Assembly: GCF_034479515.1 (NCBI RefSeq)
Contig: NZ_CP140152.1
Location: forward strand, 4,340,001 to 4,404,000
From: Duganella zoogloeoides
Lineage (GTDB): Bacteria; Pseudomonadota; Gammaproteobacteria; Burkholderiales; Burkholderiaceae_D
Length of the DNA stretch: 64,000 nucleotides
Direction: 5' to 3'
The position numbers and the translations under genes were made by a program. Under the pieces are notes generated by a model that had not been told where the DNA came from, searched no databases, and saw only the letters and a list, made by a program, of their open reading frames with translations. Positions 1-8,446 of the stretch are shown here, in pieces. Position 1 is the stretch's first letter, and every line of letters starts with the position of its first letter.

Positions 1-1
1 C

Positions 2-1006
2 GACGCCTTCGATATCAGCCCGGTGTGCGTAGCGCGCGCCAAGACCGGCGTGTATGGCCGCAACGCCTTTCGCAGCCAGGGCCTGGCGTTCCGCGACCGT
101 CACTTCACCGAGGCTGGCAACGATGCATGGCGCATCAACGACGCGGTGCGCAAGCAGGTGCGCTTCCACCAGGGGAATGTGCTGGAAATGACCATGGCCA
201 AGCGCGCCGGATTGTATGACGTGATCTTTTGCCGCAACCTGCTGATCTACTTCGACAAGCCCACCACCAGCGCCGCCATCCGCAACCTCGACACCATGCT
301 CAAGCGCGACGGTCTGCTGTTCGTCGGCTACGCCGAGGTACCGTCGCTGTGCGCCAACGGCTTCGCGCCGCTGCCGTATGCGCAGGCGTTTGGGTTGATC
401 AAGGATGCGGAGGCGGTGGCGCGCAAGAAGGCCGGTGCGCTGGCGGTGGCTGCGACCACTGCGCCTGCCTCCGCGCGAACAGCGCGCAGTGCGCGTCCGG
501 GTGTGACACCGTCAATGGCAGCGCCGGCGCCGCTCGCGGCCAGGCTGACGCCGGCCCCGGCCACGCCCTCGGGATCGATGCCACCCGCACCTGGGCGTCC
601 GGCTACCGGTGGCACTGCTGCGGCCACTGCGGGTGCGACTGGCAACAAGCCTGCGGCGGCCAAGCCGGCCGGGCCGGTGCCGGCCCCTGGCCGCGACCTG
701 CTGGCCGACGCCCGCCGCCTGGCCGACCTGGGCCAACTGAAGGAAGCCGAGCGAGATTGCCGCGACCACCTGGCGCAGCAGCCCGAGTCGGCGGAAGCGT
801 ATTTCATCCTCGGCCTGATCAACGAACTGACCAACAAGCATGTGCAGGCGCAGGACTACTGGAAGCGCTGTATCTACCTGCAGCCCGACCATTACGAAGC
901 GCTGTGCCACCTGGCGTTGCTGGCCGACACCAACGGCGACGCCACCACGGCCGCCGCGCTCAAGGCGCGCGCCGCGCGCATCTATAAACGCCAGCAGGCA
1001 TCTTAA
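2..1006 (+). CDS. wspC: WspC-like CheR methyltransferase with TPR tail (5' partial)
   Basis: This is the C-terminal part of a CheR-type protein-glutamate methyltransferase that would use SAM to methylate glutamates of the Wsp membrane receptor (WspA). The reading frame is open from the window edge, so the true start lies upstream. The visible fragment opens with a CheR-like stretch (DISPVCVARAKTGVYGRN) and carries the FCRNLLIYF motif of the SAM-binding fold near fragment residue 80. An Ala/Pro-rich linker of about 85 residues follows, then TPR-like helices at the C-terminus. A CheR domain plus TPR tail is the WspC arrangement. It is followed 18 bp later by the wspD-like gene, and the order C-D-E-F-R supports the assignment. 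Ordinary CheR lacks the linker and TPR part. Confidence 0.88.
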   Translation, partial: DAFDISPVCVARAKTGVYGRNAFRSQGLAFRDRHFTEAGNDAWRINDAVRKQVRFHQGNVLEMTMAKRAGLYDVIFCRNLLIYFDKPTTSAAIRNLDTMLKRDGLLFVGYAEVPSLCANGFAPLPYAQAFGLIKDAEAVARKKAGALAVAATTAPASARTARSARPGVTPSMAAPAPLAARLTPAPATPSGSMPPAPGRPATGGTAAATAGATGNKPAAAKPAGPVPAPGRDLLADARRLADLGQLKEAERDCRDHLAQQPESAEAYFILGLINELTNKHVQAQDYWKRCIYLQPDHYEALCHLALLADTNGDATTAAALKARAARIYKRQQAS

Positions 1007-1024
1007 GAACAAGGGCGCCCCGAC

Positions 1025-1732
1025 ATGACGACCACCTTAGTCACCGCCGCAGCCACTGCCGATGCGATCGAAATCGACGACTGCTGGAATCGCATCGGCG
1101 TGGGCGGCGACCAGACCTGCGAGAAGCTGGCCGAGTACATCCACTGCCGCAACTGCCCGGTATACGCCAGCGCCGCTCAGCGCAATCTGCAGCGCGCGGT
1201 CGGCGCCGGCTACAAGCAGGAATGGGCCGCGCGCTTCCGCCAGCCCGCCATCGACACCCAGGCGCTCGACGCCTCGTGCCTGGTGTTTCGCATCGGCCGC
1301 GAATGGCTGTCGCTGCCGACCAGATTGTTCGTGGCCGTGGCGCCCGAGGCCAAGCCGCACCGGCTGCCGCATCGTACCGATCGCGGCTTGACCGGCATCG
1401 TCAATGTCGGCGGCACGCTGTATCCGTGCATGTCGCTTGCCGCCCTCCTGGGCATCGATGACAGCGAAGGCGAAGCAGCCAGGGGGACCATGCAGCGCCA
1501 TACGTTTGCGCGGCTGCTGCTGATCCGCTGGGAAGACCAGGCATATGCGCTGCCGGTGGCCGACCTGCACGGCATCGAACGCTATGCCACGGCCGCCGTG
1601 CACGCGCCGGCCGCCACCATCAACAAGGGTCTCTCCCGCTTCCTGTCGGGCGTGATCTCGATCGCCGACATGCATGTGGGCGTGCTGGACGCGGCACTGA
1701 TCGGCTACCAACTTGCGAGGACCCTGCGATGA
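1025..1732 (+). CDS. wspD: CheW-like coupling protein WspD
   Basis: This 235-residue CheW-domain scaffold would couple the Wsp receptor to the WspE kinase. The N-terminal 60 residues hold the CWNRIGVGGDQTC and HCRNCPVY segments, a cysteine-bearing extension that I recall from WspB/WspD-type CheW proteins and not from ordinary CheW. The CheW fold covers roughly residues 75-235. The gene lies 18 bp after wspC, and its stop overlaps the wspE start (ATGA), which indicates translational coupling. Two CheW paralogs exist in Wsp systems; position after the methyltransferase and before the kinase identifies this one as WspD. Its partner WspB would lie upstream, outside the window. Confidence 0.88.
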   Translation: MTTTLVTAAATADAIEIDDCWNRIGVGGDQTCEKLAEYIHCRNCPVYASAAQRNLQRAVGAGYKQEWAARFRQPAIDTQALDASCLVFRIGREWLSLPTRLFVAVAPEAKPHRLPHRTDRGLTGIVNVGGTLYPCMSLAALLGIDDSEGEAARGTMQRHTFARLLLIRWEDQAYALPVADLHGIERYATAAVHAPAATINKGLSRFLSGVISIADMHVGVLDAALIGYQLARTLR

Positions 1733-4041
1733 GCCAGGATAACGGCGGCATGGGCGGAGACCTGAGCCAATTTTCGATGCTGGACCTGTTCCGCATGGAG
1801 GCGGACAGCCAGACGCAAATCCTTACCGACGGCCTGCTGGCCATGGAACGGCTGAAGAACGATGCCAGCGCGGTCGAGTCGATGATGCGCGCGGCGCACT
1901 CGATCAAGGGTGCGGCGTCCATCGTCGGCCTGGAAGTGGTGGTGCAGGTGGCGCACAGCATGGAAGACGCCTTCATCGCCGCGCAACACGGCAAGCTGGC
2001 CCTGACGCCCAACCGGGTGGACGTGCTGCTGGCCGGCGTGGACCTGATCCTGCAACTGTCACGCCTGCAGGACAGCGGCGTCGATGCCTGGCTGGCCGCC
2101 AACGAAACGCTGATCAAGCAGACCCTCGATTCGATCGCCACCATCGCCTTTTTGCCGGAACCGGTCAATTTGCAGGCGGAGATGGGGTGGATGCAGCAGG
2201 CGCCCGCGCCTGCGCCAGCGCCGGCGTTTCCGGTCGGCGAACTGCCGATCGCGCCGACACCGGCGCCGGTGCCGGCCGAGGAGGTGCCGATCGATCGGCG
2301 CGCGTCGGCGGCCGGCGCCAAGGCGCAGAACTTCGACAAGCTGCTGTCGCTGGCCAGCGAGTCGCGCATCAACGCCCACCAGATGCATCCGTTCATCCAG
2401 AACCTGCAACGCTTCAAGCGCAACCAGGCCAGCCTGGCGGCAGTGATCGAGCAGCTGCACGAAGCGATTTCCAACAGCACCGATCCGAAGCTGAAAGAAC
2501 TGTCGCTGCTGGCGCTGCAAAAGACCCAGCCCTTAAAGCAGTTCGTGCTCGAACACATTGCCGATACCGAGGCGTATGAGCGGCGCCTACTGGCCGTCTC
2601 GCAAGGCATGGTGGACGAAGTGCTGACCATGCGCATGCGGCCGTTCCGCGACGGCGTGCAGCCGTTTCCACGCATGGTGCGCGACCTCGCGCGCAGCCTG
2701 GGCAAGGACGTGCAATTGCAGATCATCGGCGAAGACACGCTGGTGGACCGCGACATCCTGGCCCGCATCGAAAGCCCGCTCAACCACATGCTGCGCAACG
2801 CCATCGATCACGGCATGGACAGCGCAGTGGAACGCATCGCCGCCGGCAAGCCGGGCGCCGGCACCATCGTGCTGGAGGCGAAGCACCGCGCCGGCATGCT
2901 CAGCATCGAGATCAGCGACGACGGCAAGGGCGTGGACCTGGAAAAAATCCGCACCCGCGTGATCGACCGCAAGATGGCCAGCGCGCCGATGGCGGCCGCC
3001 ATGTCGGGCGCCGAACTGCTGGAGTTCCTGTTCCTGCCGGCGTTCAGCCTGAAGGAAAACACCACCGAGATCTCGGGGCGTGGCGTGGGGCTCGATATCG
3101 TCCACGAAACCATCCGCTCGCAGAACGGCACGGTGCGTATCGAATCCGAACTGGGCGTGGGCTTTCGCACCTTCATCACCTTGCCGCTGACACAGTCGAT
3201 CGTGCGCGCGCTGGTGGTTGATGTAAAAGGCGAGGCTTACGCGGTGCCGATCGTGCAGGTCGAGCGCGTGATCAAGGTGCCGCAAACGGCCATCCATACG
3301 CTGGAGAATAAACAGTTCTTCGACTTCGGCGGCGAGCACCTGGGACTGGTGTCGGCGGCGCAGGTGCTGGAACTGGGTGAGACTGACGCCTCGTCGGCGG
3401 AGCTGTCTGTGGTGGTAATCGGCAGCGGCGCGCGGCGCTACGCGCTGGTGGTGGACGCCATCAACGGCGAGCAAAGCCTGGCGGTGCAGGCCATCGATCC
3501 GATCTTCGGCAAGATGCGCGACATCTCGGCCGCCGCCCTGCTCGACAATGGCGACCCGGTGCTGATCCTCGACGTGCCCGACCTGCTGCTGTCGATCGAC
3601 AAACTGCTGCACGATGGCGGCCTGCACCAGCTCACCCGCGCCGACCACACCGAGCGCCGCAAGACCAAGCGCGTGCTGGTGGTGGACGATTCGCTCACGG
3701 TGCGCGAGATGGAACGCAAGCTGCTGCAAAGCCGGGGCTTCCTGGTCGATATCGCGATCGACGGAATCGACGGCTGGAACGTGGTGCGCAGCGGAGAGTA
3801 CGACCTGGTGATCACCGACGTGGACATGCCGCGCATGGACGGTATCGAGCTGGTCGCACTGATCAAGAAGGATATCCACCTTCACAAACTGCCAGTCATG
3901 ATAGTCTCTTATAAAGATCGGCCGGAGGACCGCGCACGCGGACTGTCGGCCGGCGCAGACTATTATTTGACCAAGGGCAGCTTCCACGACGAGACGCTGC
4001 TCGATGCGGTCAGCGACCTGATTGGAGACGCCCACAGATGA
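1729..4041 (+). CDS. wspE: WspE hybrid CheA kinase with receiver domain
   Basis: This is a CheA-type histidine kinase fused to a C-terminal receiver, 770 residues, the usual WspE layout. It autophosphorylates and passes phosphate to WspR and WspF. The Hpt domain has the acceptor histidine H57 in AAHSIKGAAS. A Pro/Ala-rich linker lies around residues 160-190. The HATPase region shows the N box (LRNAIDHGMD), the G1 box (ISDDGKGVD) and GRGVGLDIV. A CheW-like regulatory domain follows, then a receiver beginning RVLVVDDSLTV with a phospho-acceptor Asp near residue 697 (VITDVDMPRMDG). It overlaps wspD upstream and wspF downstream by 4 bp each, so the proteins are probably made in fixed ratio. Confidence 0.93.
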   Translation: MSQDNGGMGGDLSQFSMLDLFRMEADSQTQILTDGLLAMERLKNDASAVESMMRAAHSIKGAASIVGLEVVVQVAHSMEDAFIAAQHGKLALTPNRVDVLLAGVDLILQLSRLQDSGVDAWLAANETLIKQTLDSIATIAFLPEPVNLQAEMGWMQQAPAPAPAPAFPVGELPIAPTPAPVPAEEVPIDRRASAAGAKAQNFDKLLSLASESRINAHQMHPFIQNLQRFKRNQASLAAVIEQLHEAISNSTDPKLKELSLLALQKTQPLKQFVLEHIADTEAYERRLLAVSQGMVDEVLTMRMRPFRDGVQPFPRMVRDLARSLGKDVQLQIIGEDTLVDRDILARIESPLNHMLRNAIDHGMDSAVERIAAGKPGAGTIVLEAKHRAGMLSIEISDDGKGVDLEKIRTRVIDRKMASAPMAAAMSGAELLEFLFLPAFSLKENTTEISGRGVGLDIVHETIRSQNGTVRIESELGVGFRTFITLPLTQSIVRALVVDVKGEAYAVPIVQVERVIKVPQTAIHTLENKQFFDFGGEHLGLVSAAQVLELGETDASSAELSVVVIGSGARRYALVVDAINGEQSLAVQAIDPIFGKMRDISAAALLDNGDPVLILDVPDLLLSIDKLLHDGGLHQLTRADHTERRKTKRVLVVDDSLTVREMERKLLQSRGFLVDIAIDGIDGWNVVRSGEYDLVITDVDMPRMDGIELVALIKKDIHLHKLPVMIVSYKDRPEDRARGLSAGADYYLTKGSFHDETLLDAVSDLIGDAHR

Positions 4042-5090
4042 AGATCGCCATCGCCAACGATGTCGCCATGGCAGCCGAAGCGCTGCGGCGCGTGGTTGCC
4101 AGCACCGCCGAGCACCAGGTGCTGTGGATCGCCCGCACAGGCGCGGAGGCGGTGCGCATGTGCGCGGAAAACCGGCCGGACCTGATCCTCATGGACCTCA
4201 ACATGCCGGAACTCGATGGCGTGGAGGCTACCCGCAAGATCATGGAACAGAGCCCGTGCGCGATCCTGGTCGTGACCGGCCGGCCGCAGGACAACGTCAA
4301 CCAGGTGTTCCGCGCGCTGGGCGCCGGCGCGCTCGACGTCACCGCCACGCCGGTGCTGCAAGGCCAGCCGGGCGGCGACTCCGAGCTGCTGGCCAAAATC
4401 CGCACCATGGACAAGCTGATACGCCACAGCGGCGGCAGCCAGGCCATGGCGCCGCGCACATCGCTGGCCGGCAGCGCCCCGGCGCCTGTCGCCGACAATG
4501 CCGATACGCCGGTGCCGGTAACGTCGCTGCTGGCGATTGGCGCCTCCACCGGCGGCCCGGTGGCGGTCTCCAAGATGCTGGCCGGCTGGGTGCCACCACG
4601 CGGTTGCGCGGTAGTGGTGGTGCAGCACATCGACGAGCACTTCGCCAACAACTTTGCGCGCTGGCTCGGCGAGCAGCTCGACATGCCGGTGCGTACCGCC
4701 GACGAGGGCGACGAGCTCGCGGCCGGCGTGGTGCTGATCGCCAAGAGCAACGACCACCTGACGCTGGATCAAAATCTGCGCTTGCGTTACGATGCAAATC
4801 CTAGGGACTACGCTTACCGGCCGTCGGTCGATGTGTTCTTCCGCTGCGTGGCGCAGCACTGGAAAGGCGTGGCGGTGGGTGTGCTGTTGACCGGCATGGG
4901 CCGTGATGGCGCCGAGGGCCTGCTGGCGCTGCGCCGCGCGGGCCACATGACCATCGCCCAGGACCAGGCCAGCAGCGCCGTCTACGGCATGCCGCGCGCC
5001 GCCGCCGAGCTGGATGCGGCGCAGATGATTTTACCGCTGACGCGGATCGGACCGGTCCTGCGCAGCACGTTGGGCAGCCGCGCATCATAG
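4038..5090 (+). CDS. wspF: WspF CheB-type methylesterase response regulator
   Basis: This 350-residue CheB-like protein-glutamate methylesterase would demethylate WspA and so adapt the Wsp signal. The receiver domain has the phospho-acceptor D53 (LMDLNMPELDG). The esterase domain shows the expected triad S170 (GASTGGP), H197 (QHIDEHF) and D290 (GMGRDGAEG). The receiver lysine that normally precedes proline in this fold is a threonine here (VTATP, about residue 104). I recall the same change in Pseudomonas WspF, so it may be a family trait and not damage. The start overlaps the wspE stop (ATGA). Loss of this gene in pseudomonads locks WspR on; that is known for the family and not shown here. 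Confidence 0.9.
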   Translation: MKIAIANDVAMAAEALRRVVASTAEHQVLWIARTGAEAVRMCAENRPDLILMDLNMPELDGVEATRKIMEQSPCAILVVTGRPQDNVNQVFRALGAGALDVTATPVLQGQPGGDSELLAKIRTMDKLIRHSGGSQAMAPRTSLAGSAPAPVADNADTPVPVTSLLAIGASTGGPVAVSKMLAGWVPPRGCAVVVVQHIDEHFANNFARWLGEQLDMPVRTADEGDELAAGVVLIAKSNDHLTLDQNLRLRYDANPRDYAYRPSVDVFFRCVAQHWKGVAVGVLLTGMGRDGAEGLLALRRAGHMTIAQDQASSAVYGMPRAAAELDAAQMILPLTRIGPVLRSTLGSRAS

Positions 5091-5124
5091 AAATAATGCG
5101 CGCAACCGAAGAAAGAGAGTATCG

Positions 5125-6183
5125 ATGTCCGAAGCACCCGCAATCGCTGCAGCTACCGTTGACGCCGAACAGGCGCTTACCGCCTTCAAGGTCAGGGTGC
5201 TGCTAGTGGACGACCAGTTGATCATCGTCGAAGCCGTGCGCCGCATGTTGAGCGACCAGTCCGATATCGAATTCCACTACGTGACCGACGCCACGCTGGC
5301 GCTGCAAACGGCCGTCCAGCTGCAACCGACCGTGATCCTGCAAGACCTGGTGATGCCATCGATCGACGGCTTCGGCCTGATCCAGAGTTATCGCGGCGAC
5401 GAATCGCTGCGCCATGTGCCGGTGATCGTGCTGTCGGCCAAGGAAGACCCCAAGCTCAAGGCGCACAGCTTTGGCACCGGCGCCAACGACTACATGGTCA
5501 AACTGCCCGACAAGCTCGAACTGCTGGCACGCGTGCGCTACCACTCGGGCGCGCACATCAGCCGCCTGCAACGCGACCAGGCGTTCCGCTTCCTGCGCGA
5601 GAGCCAGAAAAGCCTGGCCGACGCCAACATCGAACTGCAAAAGCTGGCCGCGCTCGACGCCCTCACCGGCATCGCCAACCGCCGCCGCTTCGACGACACC
5701 ATGCGCATCGAATGGCAGCGCGGACAGCGCGACAAGAAGCCGCTCACGCTGCTGATGTGCGACGTCGATTTCTTCAAACTGTATAACGACAGCTTCGGCC
5801 ACCTGGCGGGCGACCTCGCCCTCAAGAAGGTGGCTGCCGTGTTAACCGAACATCTGAAGCGCCCGGCCGATCTGGCCGCGCGCTATGGCGGCGAGGAATT
5901 CGTCATTATCCTGCCGGAGACACCATTGACGGGGGCACTGATCGTGGCCGAGTCATGCCGCCGACACCTGGAGCAGTTAGCCATCGAAAACCCGCAAGCG
6001 ACCACCGACCTGTCCTGCGTGACCATGTCGATCGGTGTGGCCAGCGTAGTGCCCTCGCCGCAGTCGAGCATCGATGACCTGATCCAGCACGCCGACCAGG
6101 CGCTGTACGCCGCCAAAACCGGTGGCCGCAACCGCGTCGAAAGCGCGGGCCAGTTGCCCGGTCCCCTCCCCGCATCACATTAA
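5125..6183 (+). CDS. wspR: WspR response-regulator diguanylate cyclase
   Basis: This receiver-GGDEF protein of 352 residues makes c-di-GMP from two GTP when phosphorylated by WspE. The receiver has D74 ([12 protein letters not shown]) and the lysine K126 in [10 protein letters not shown] helical stalk around residues 150-178 leads into the cyclase domain ([10 protein letters not shown]). The active site is GGEEF at 255-259. A product-inhibition I-site RxxD (RPAD, 246-249) sits five residues upstream, so feedback control should be intact. It begins 34 bp after wspF with a purine-rich ribosome site (AAAGAGAG). It is the last gene of the operon and the output of the whole system, expected to promote attachment and exopolysaccharide. 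Confidence 0.93.
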   Translation: MSEAPAIAAATVDAEQALTAFKVRVLLVDDQLIIVEAVRRMLSDQSDIEFHYVTDATLALQTAVQLQPTVILQDLVMPSIDGFGLIQSYRGDESLRHVPVIVLSAKEDPKLKAHSFGTGANDYMVKLPDKLELLARVRYHSGAHISRLQRDQAFRFLRESQKSLADANIELQKLAALDALTGIANRRRFDDTMRIEWQRGQRDKKPLTLLMCDVDFFKLYNDSFGHLAGDLALKKVAAVLTEHLKRPADLAARYGGEEFVIILPETPLTGALIVAESCRRHLEQLAIENPQATTDLSCVTMSIGVASVVPSPQSSIDDLIQHADQALYAAKTGGRNRVESAGQLPGPLPASH

Positions 6184-6196
6184 GGAAACAAGCAGC

Positions 6197-6511
6197 ATGA
6201 GTGCTCAATTCGATCAAGTCAGCGTCGTCAAGAAGTCCAATGTTTACTTCGACGGCAAGTGCGTCTCGCACAACATCATCTTCGCCGATGGCAGCAAGAA
6301 AAGCGTGGGTGTGATCTTCCCGTCCACCCTGAAGTTCAACACCGGCGCGCCGGAAATCATGGAAGTCGTCAGCGGCGTGTGCAAGGTGCGCCTGGCTGGT
6401 GAAGAGGAGTGGAAAACTTACGCAGCGGGCGACCAGTTCAGCATCGTCGGCGATTCGTCGTTCGATATCGAGACGGTGGAAACGCTCGATTACGTTTGCA
6501 GCTTCGGCTAA
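6197..6511 (+). CDS. ppnP: Pyrimidine/purine nucleoside phosphorylase (UPF0345)
   Basis: This small single-domain cupin of 104 residues belongs to the PpnP/YaiE (DUF1255) family, which cleaves nucleosides with phosphate to give the free base and ribose 1-phosphate. The sequence has the family pattern [24 protein letters not shown] and a beta-rich body. A longer frame could begin at 6122, but that would run into the wspR end. The ATG at 6197 follows AAGGAAA and gives the normal family length. It starts 13 bp after wspR and could be carried by read-through from the Wsp operon. A repeat element that can form hairpins follows it. Confidence 0.9.
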   Translation: MSAQFDQVSVVKKSNVYFDGKCVSHNIIFADGSKKSVGVIFPSTLKFNTGAPEIMEVVSGVCKVRLAGEEEWKTYAAGDQFSIVGDSSFDIETVETLDYVCSFG

Positions 6512-6522
6512 AGCACACCCGG

Positions 6523-6604
6523 TATGGATCCCCGCGTGCGCGGGGATGACCGGATTTCCGTCAGCGGCCTTGGCACATCATCCTCGCGAAAGCGGGGATC
6601 CATA
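6523..6604. repeat. Short palindromic repeat element (copy 1, paired)
   Basis: This 82-bp element is bounded by perfect 13-bp inverted ends (TATGGATCCCCGC at 6523-6535 and its complement at 6592-6604). Each end is also part of a small hairpin: ATCCCCGC/GCGGGGAT at 6528-6547 with a GTGC loop, and a second with a GAAA loop at about 6583-6599. The core resembles the elements at 54242 and 57118. It lies between convergent ppnP and murB and may also act as a weak transcription end, though no T run follows the hairpins. Confidence 0.75.
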
Positions 6605-6621
6605 GGACCGATGCGGCGCCA

Positions 6622-7650
6622 TCAAACAAACACCGGCTCCGCCTCCAGCGCCACGCCATACTTTGCCAGCACATCGGCTTGAATCGCCGCCGCCAGCGCC
6701 ACCACCTCCGCCCCCGTCGCCCCGCCGTTATTGACCAGAACCAGTGCCTGTTTCGGGTACACGCCCGCTGCGCCCAGGTTACGCCCTTTCCAGCCGCATT
6801 GATCGATCAGCCAGCCGGCGGCCAGCTTCTCGCTGCCATCAGGCTGCGCATGGTGCACCAGTGCCGGAAAGCGCTCGAGCAGCGCGGCGCACTGTTCTGA
6901 CGATACCACCGGGTTCTTGAAGAAGCTGCCGGCGTTGCCGATCACCGCAGGATCGGGCAGTTTGCGGCGGCGGATCGCGATCACCGTATCGGCCACCTGC
7001 TGCGCGGTGGGCGCGGTCCAGCCTTGCTCGGCCACCGCCTGCGCCAGTTCCGCGTAGCGCAGGTTCGGCTGCCAGCAACGCGGCAAGGCGAATGTCACGT
7101 CCAGGATCACCAGTTCGCGTCCGTCATCGCGCTTGAATATGCTGTCACGGTAACCGAAACGGCATGCCGCTGCATCCATGGTACGCGTGCTGCCGTCGCA
7201 CGGATCGAACACGGTCACGCTGTGAAAGACGTCCTTGATTTCGAGCCCATAGGCGCCAATATTCTGGATAGGCGACGCGCCCACGGTACCGGGAATCAGC
7301 GACAGGTTTTCCAGTCCGCCGAGGCCCTGGGCAAGGGTCCATTGCACGAAGGCGTGCCAGTTCTCGCCAGCCGCCGCACGGACAAAATGGTGGGTTTCAT
7401 CGCCGCCGACCACCTCTTTTCCTGCGAGCGCGAGGTGCAATACCAGCCCGGGAAAATCGCCGGTCAGCAGCACGTTGCTGCCGCCGCCCAAGACCAGCCG
7501 CGGCAAAGCGCGCCAATTGGCGCCTGTATAAACGCCGATCAGCTGCTCGGTATTCGTGATCCGCAAATAGGCATGGGCGCTGGCCGCGATGCCGAAAGTA
7601 TTGAGGGACTGCAGGGGGAATTGATATTGGATGGATGAGAGTGGCTGCAT
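6622..7650 (-). CDS. murB: UDP-N-acetylenolpyruvoylglucosamine reductase MurB
   Basis: This FAD enzyme of peptidoglycan synthesis reduces UDP-GlcNAc-enolpyruvate to UDP-MurNAc with NADPH, in the cytoplasm. The 342-residue protein shows the FAD-binding segment LGGGSNVLLTGDFPG near residue 57, GAYGLEIKDV, and the catalytic serine segment GNAGSFFKNPVV near residue 240. The length and the segment between these blocks match the longer E. coli-type (type I) MurB. The ATG at 7650 is the first in the frame. The gene stands alone, divergent from the YajQ-family gene and convergent with ppnP. Confidence 0.95.
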   Translation of the reverse strand: MQPLSSIQYQFPLQSLNTFGIAASAHAYLRITNTEQLIGVYTGANWRALPRLVLGGGSNVLLTGDFPGLVLHLALAGKEVVGGDETHHFVRAAAGENWHAFVQWTLAQGLGGLENLSLIPGTVGASPIQNIGAYGLEIKDVFHSVTVFDPCDGSTRTMDAAACRFGYRDSIFKRDDGRELVILDVTFALPRCWQPNLRYAELAQAVAEQGWTAPTAQQVADTVIAIRRRKLPDPAVIGNAGSFFKNPVVSSEQCAALLERFPALVHHAQPDGSEKLAAGWLIDQCGWKGRNLGAAGVYPKQALVLVNNGGATGAEVVALAAAIQADVLAKYGVALEAEPVFV

Positions 7651-7805
7651 GGACTAAAAAACCGATAAATTTAGTCGATTATAGAGGGAAACGTACAAAA
7701 AACCACTTGGCATATGGCGGCTTGCGTGCTGTTGTCCGTTAAAATGTCAGACTTTGATGCAGGGGTGTTTCACACGCCTGCATGCCACACGAAAAGGAAA
7801 TAGCC

Positions 7806-8291
7806 ATGCCGTCGTTTGATGTAGTTTCTGAAGCCGATATGATCGAAGTGAAAAACGCGGTCGACCAGTCCAACAAGGAAATCACCACCCGGTTCGATTT
7901 CAAGGGCAGCGACGCGCGGGTCGAGCAAAAGGACAACGAACTGACCGCCTTTGCCGATTCCGAGTTCCAACTGAGCCAAGTGCGCGACGTGCTGACCAAC
8001 AAGTTGGCCAAGCGCAAGGTTGACGTCCGTTTCTTGGAAGACGGCGATATCAAGAAGATTGGCGGCGACAAGGTCAAGCAGGTCATCAAGGTCAAGAACG
8101 GTATCGAAACCGATGATGCCAAAAAGATCGTGCGTGTGATCAAGGACAGCAAGATGAAGGTGCAAGCGAGTATCCAGGGCGAATCGGTGCGCGTCACCGG
8201 CGCCAAGCGCGACGACCTGCAAGCGGCCATGGCCATGCTGCGCAAGGACGTGCCGGACATGCCGCTGGAATTCAACAACTTCCGCGACTGA
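7806..8291 (+). CDS. YajQ-family c-di-GMP-binding protein
   Basis: This 161-residue protein is of the YajQ/DUF520 family (UPF0234). The N-terminal [20 protein letters not shown] and the middle segment [11 protein letters not shown] are typical. Family members such as those of Pseudomonas and Xanthomonas bind c-di-GMP and act with transcription factors; older work reported nucleic-acid binding. An upstream ATG at 7782 is possible, but the ATG at 7806 follows AAAGGAAATAG at good spacing and gives the family's N-terminus. In this window it is a candidate reader of the c-di-GMP made by WspR; that link is inference. Confidence 0.9.
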   Translation: MPSFDVVSEADMIEVKNAVDQSNKEITTRFDFKGSDARVEQKDNELTAFADSEFQLSQVRDVLTNKLAKRKVDVRFLEDGDIKKIGGDKVKQVIKVKNGIETDDAKKIVRVIKDSKMKVQASIQGESVRVTGAKRDDLQAAMAMLRKDVPDMPLEFNNFRD

Positions 8292-8446
8292 TCCCGCCGC
8301 GCGGTTGACGCCGCGCCGTCACAAGGCTGTAGCACGGCTGGAGTAGAATGAAGCCTCCGCGCCACGTGCTACCGCGCAATCGAACTCTCTGCATACCGCC
8401 GGCAGCTTCAAGCGCCGGCAACAACCTCGGTAGTCTAAGGATAGCA

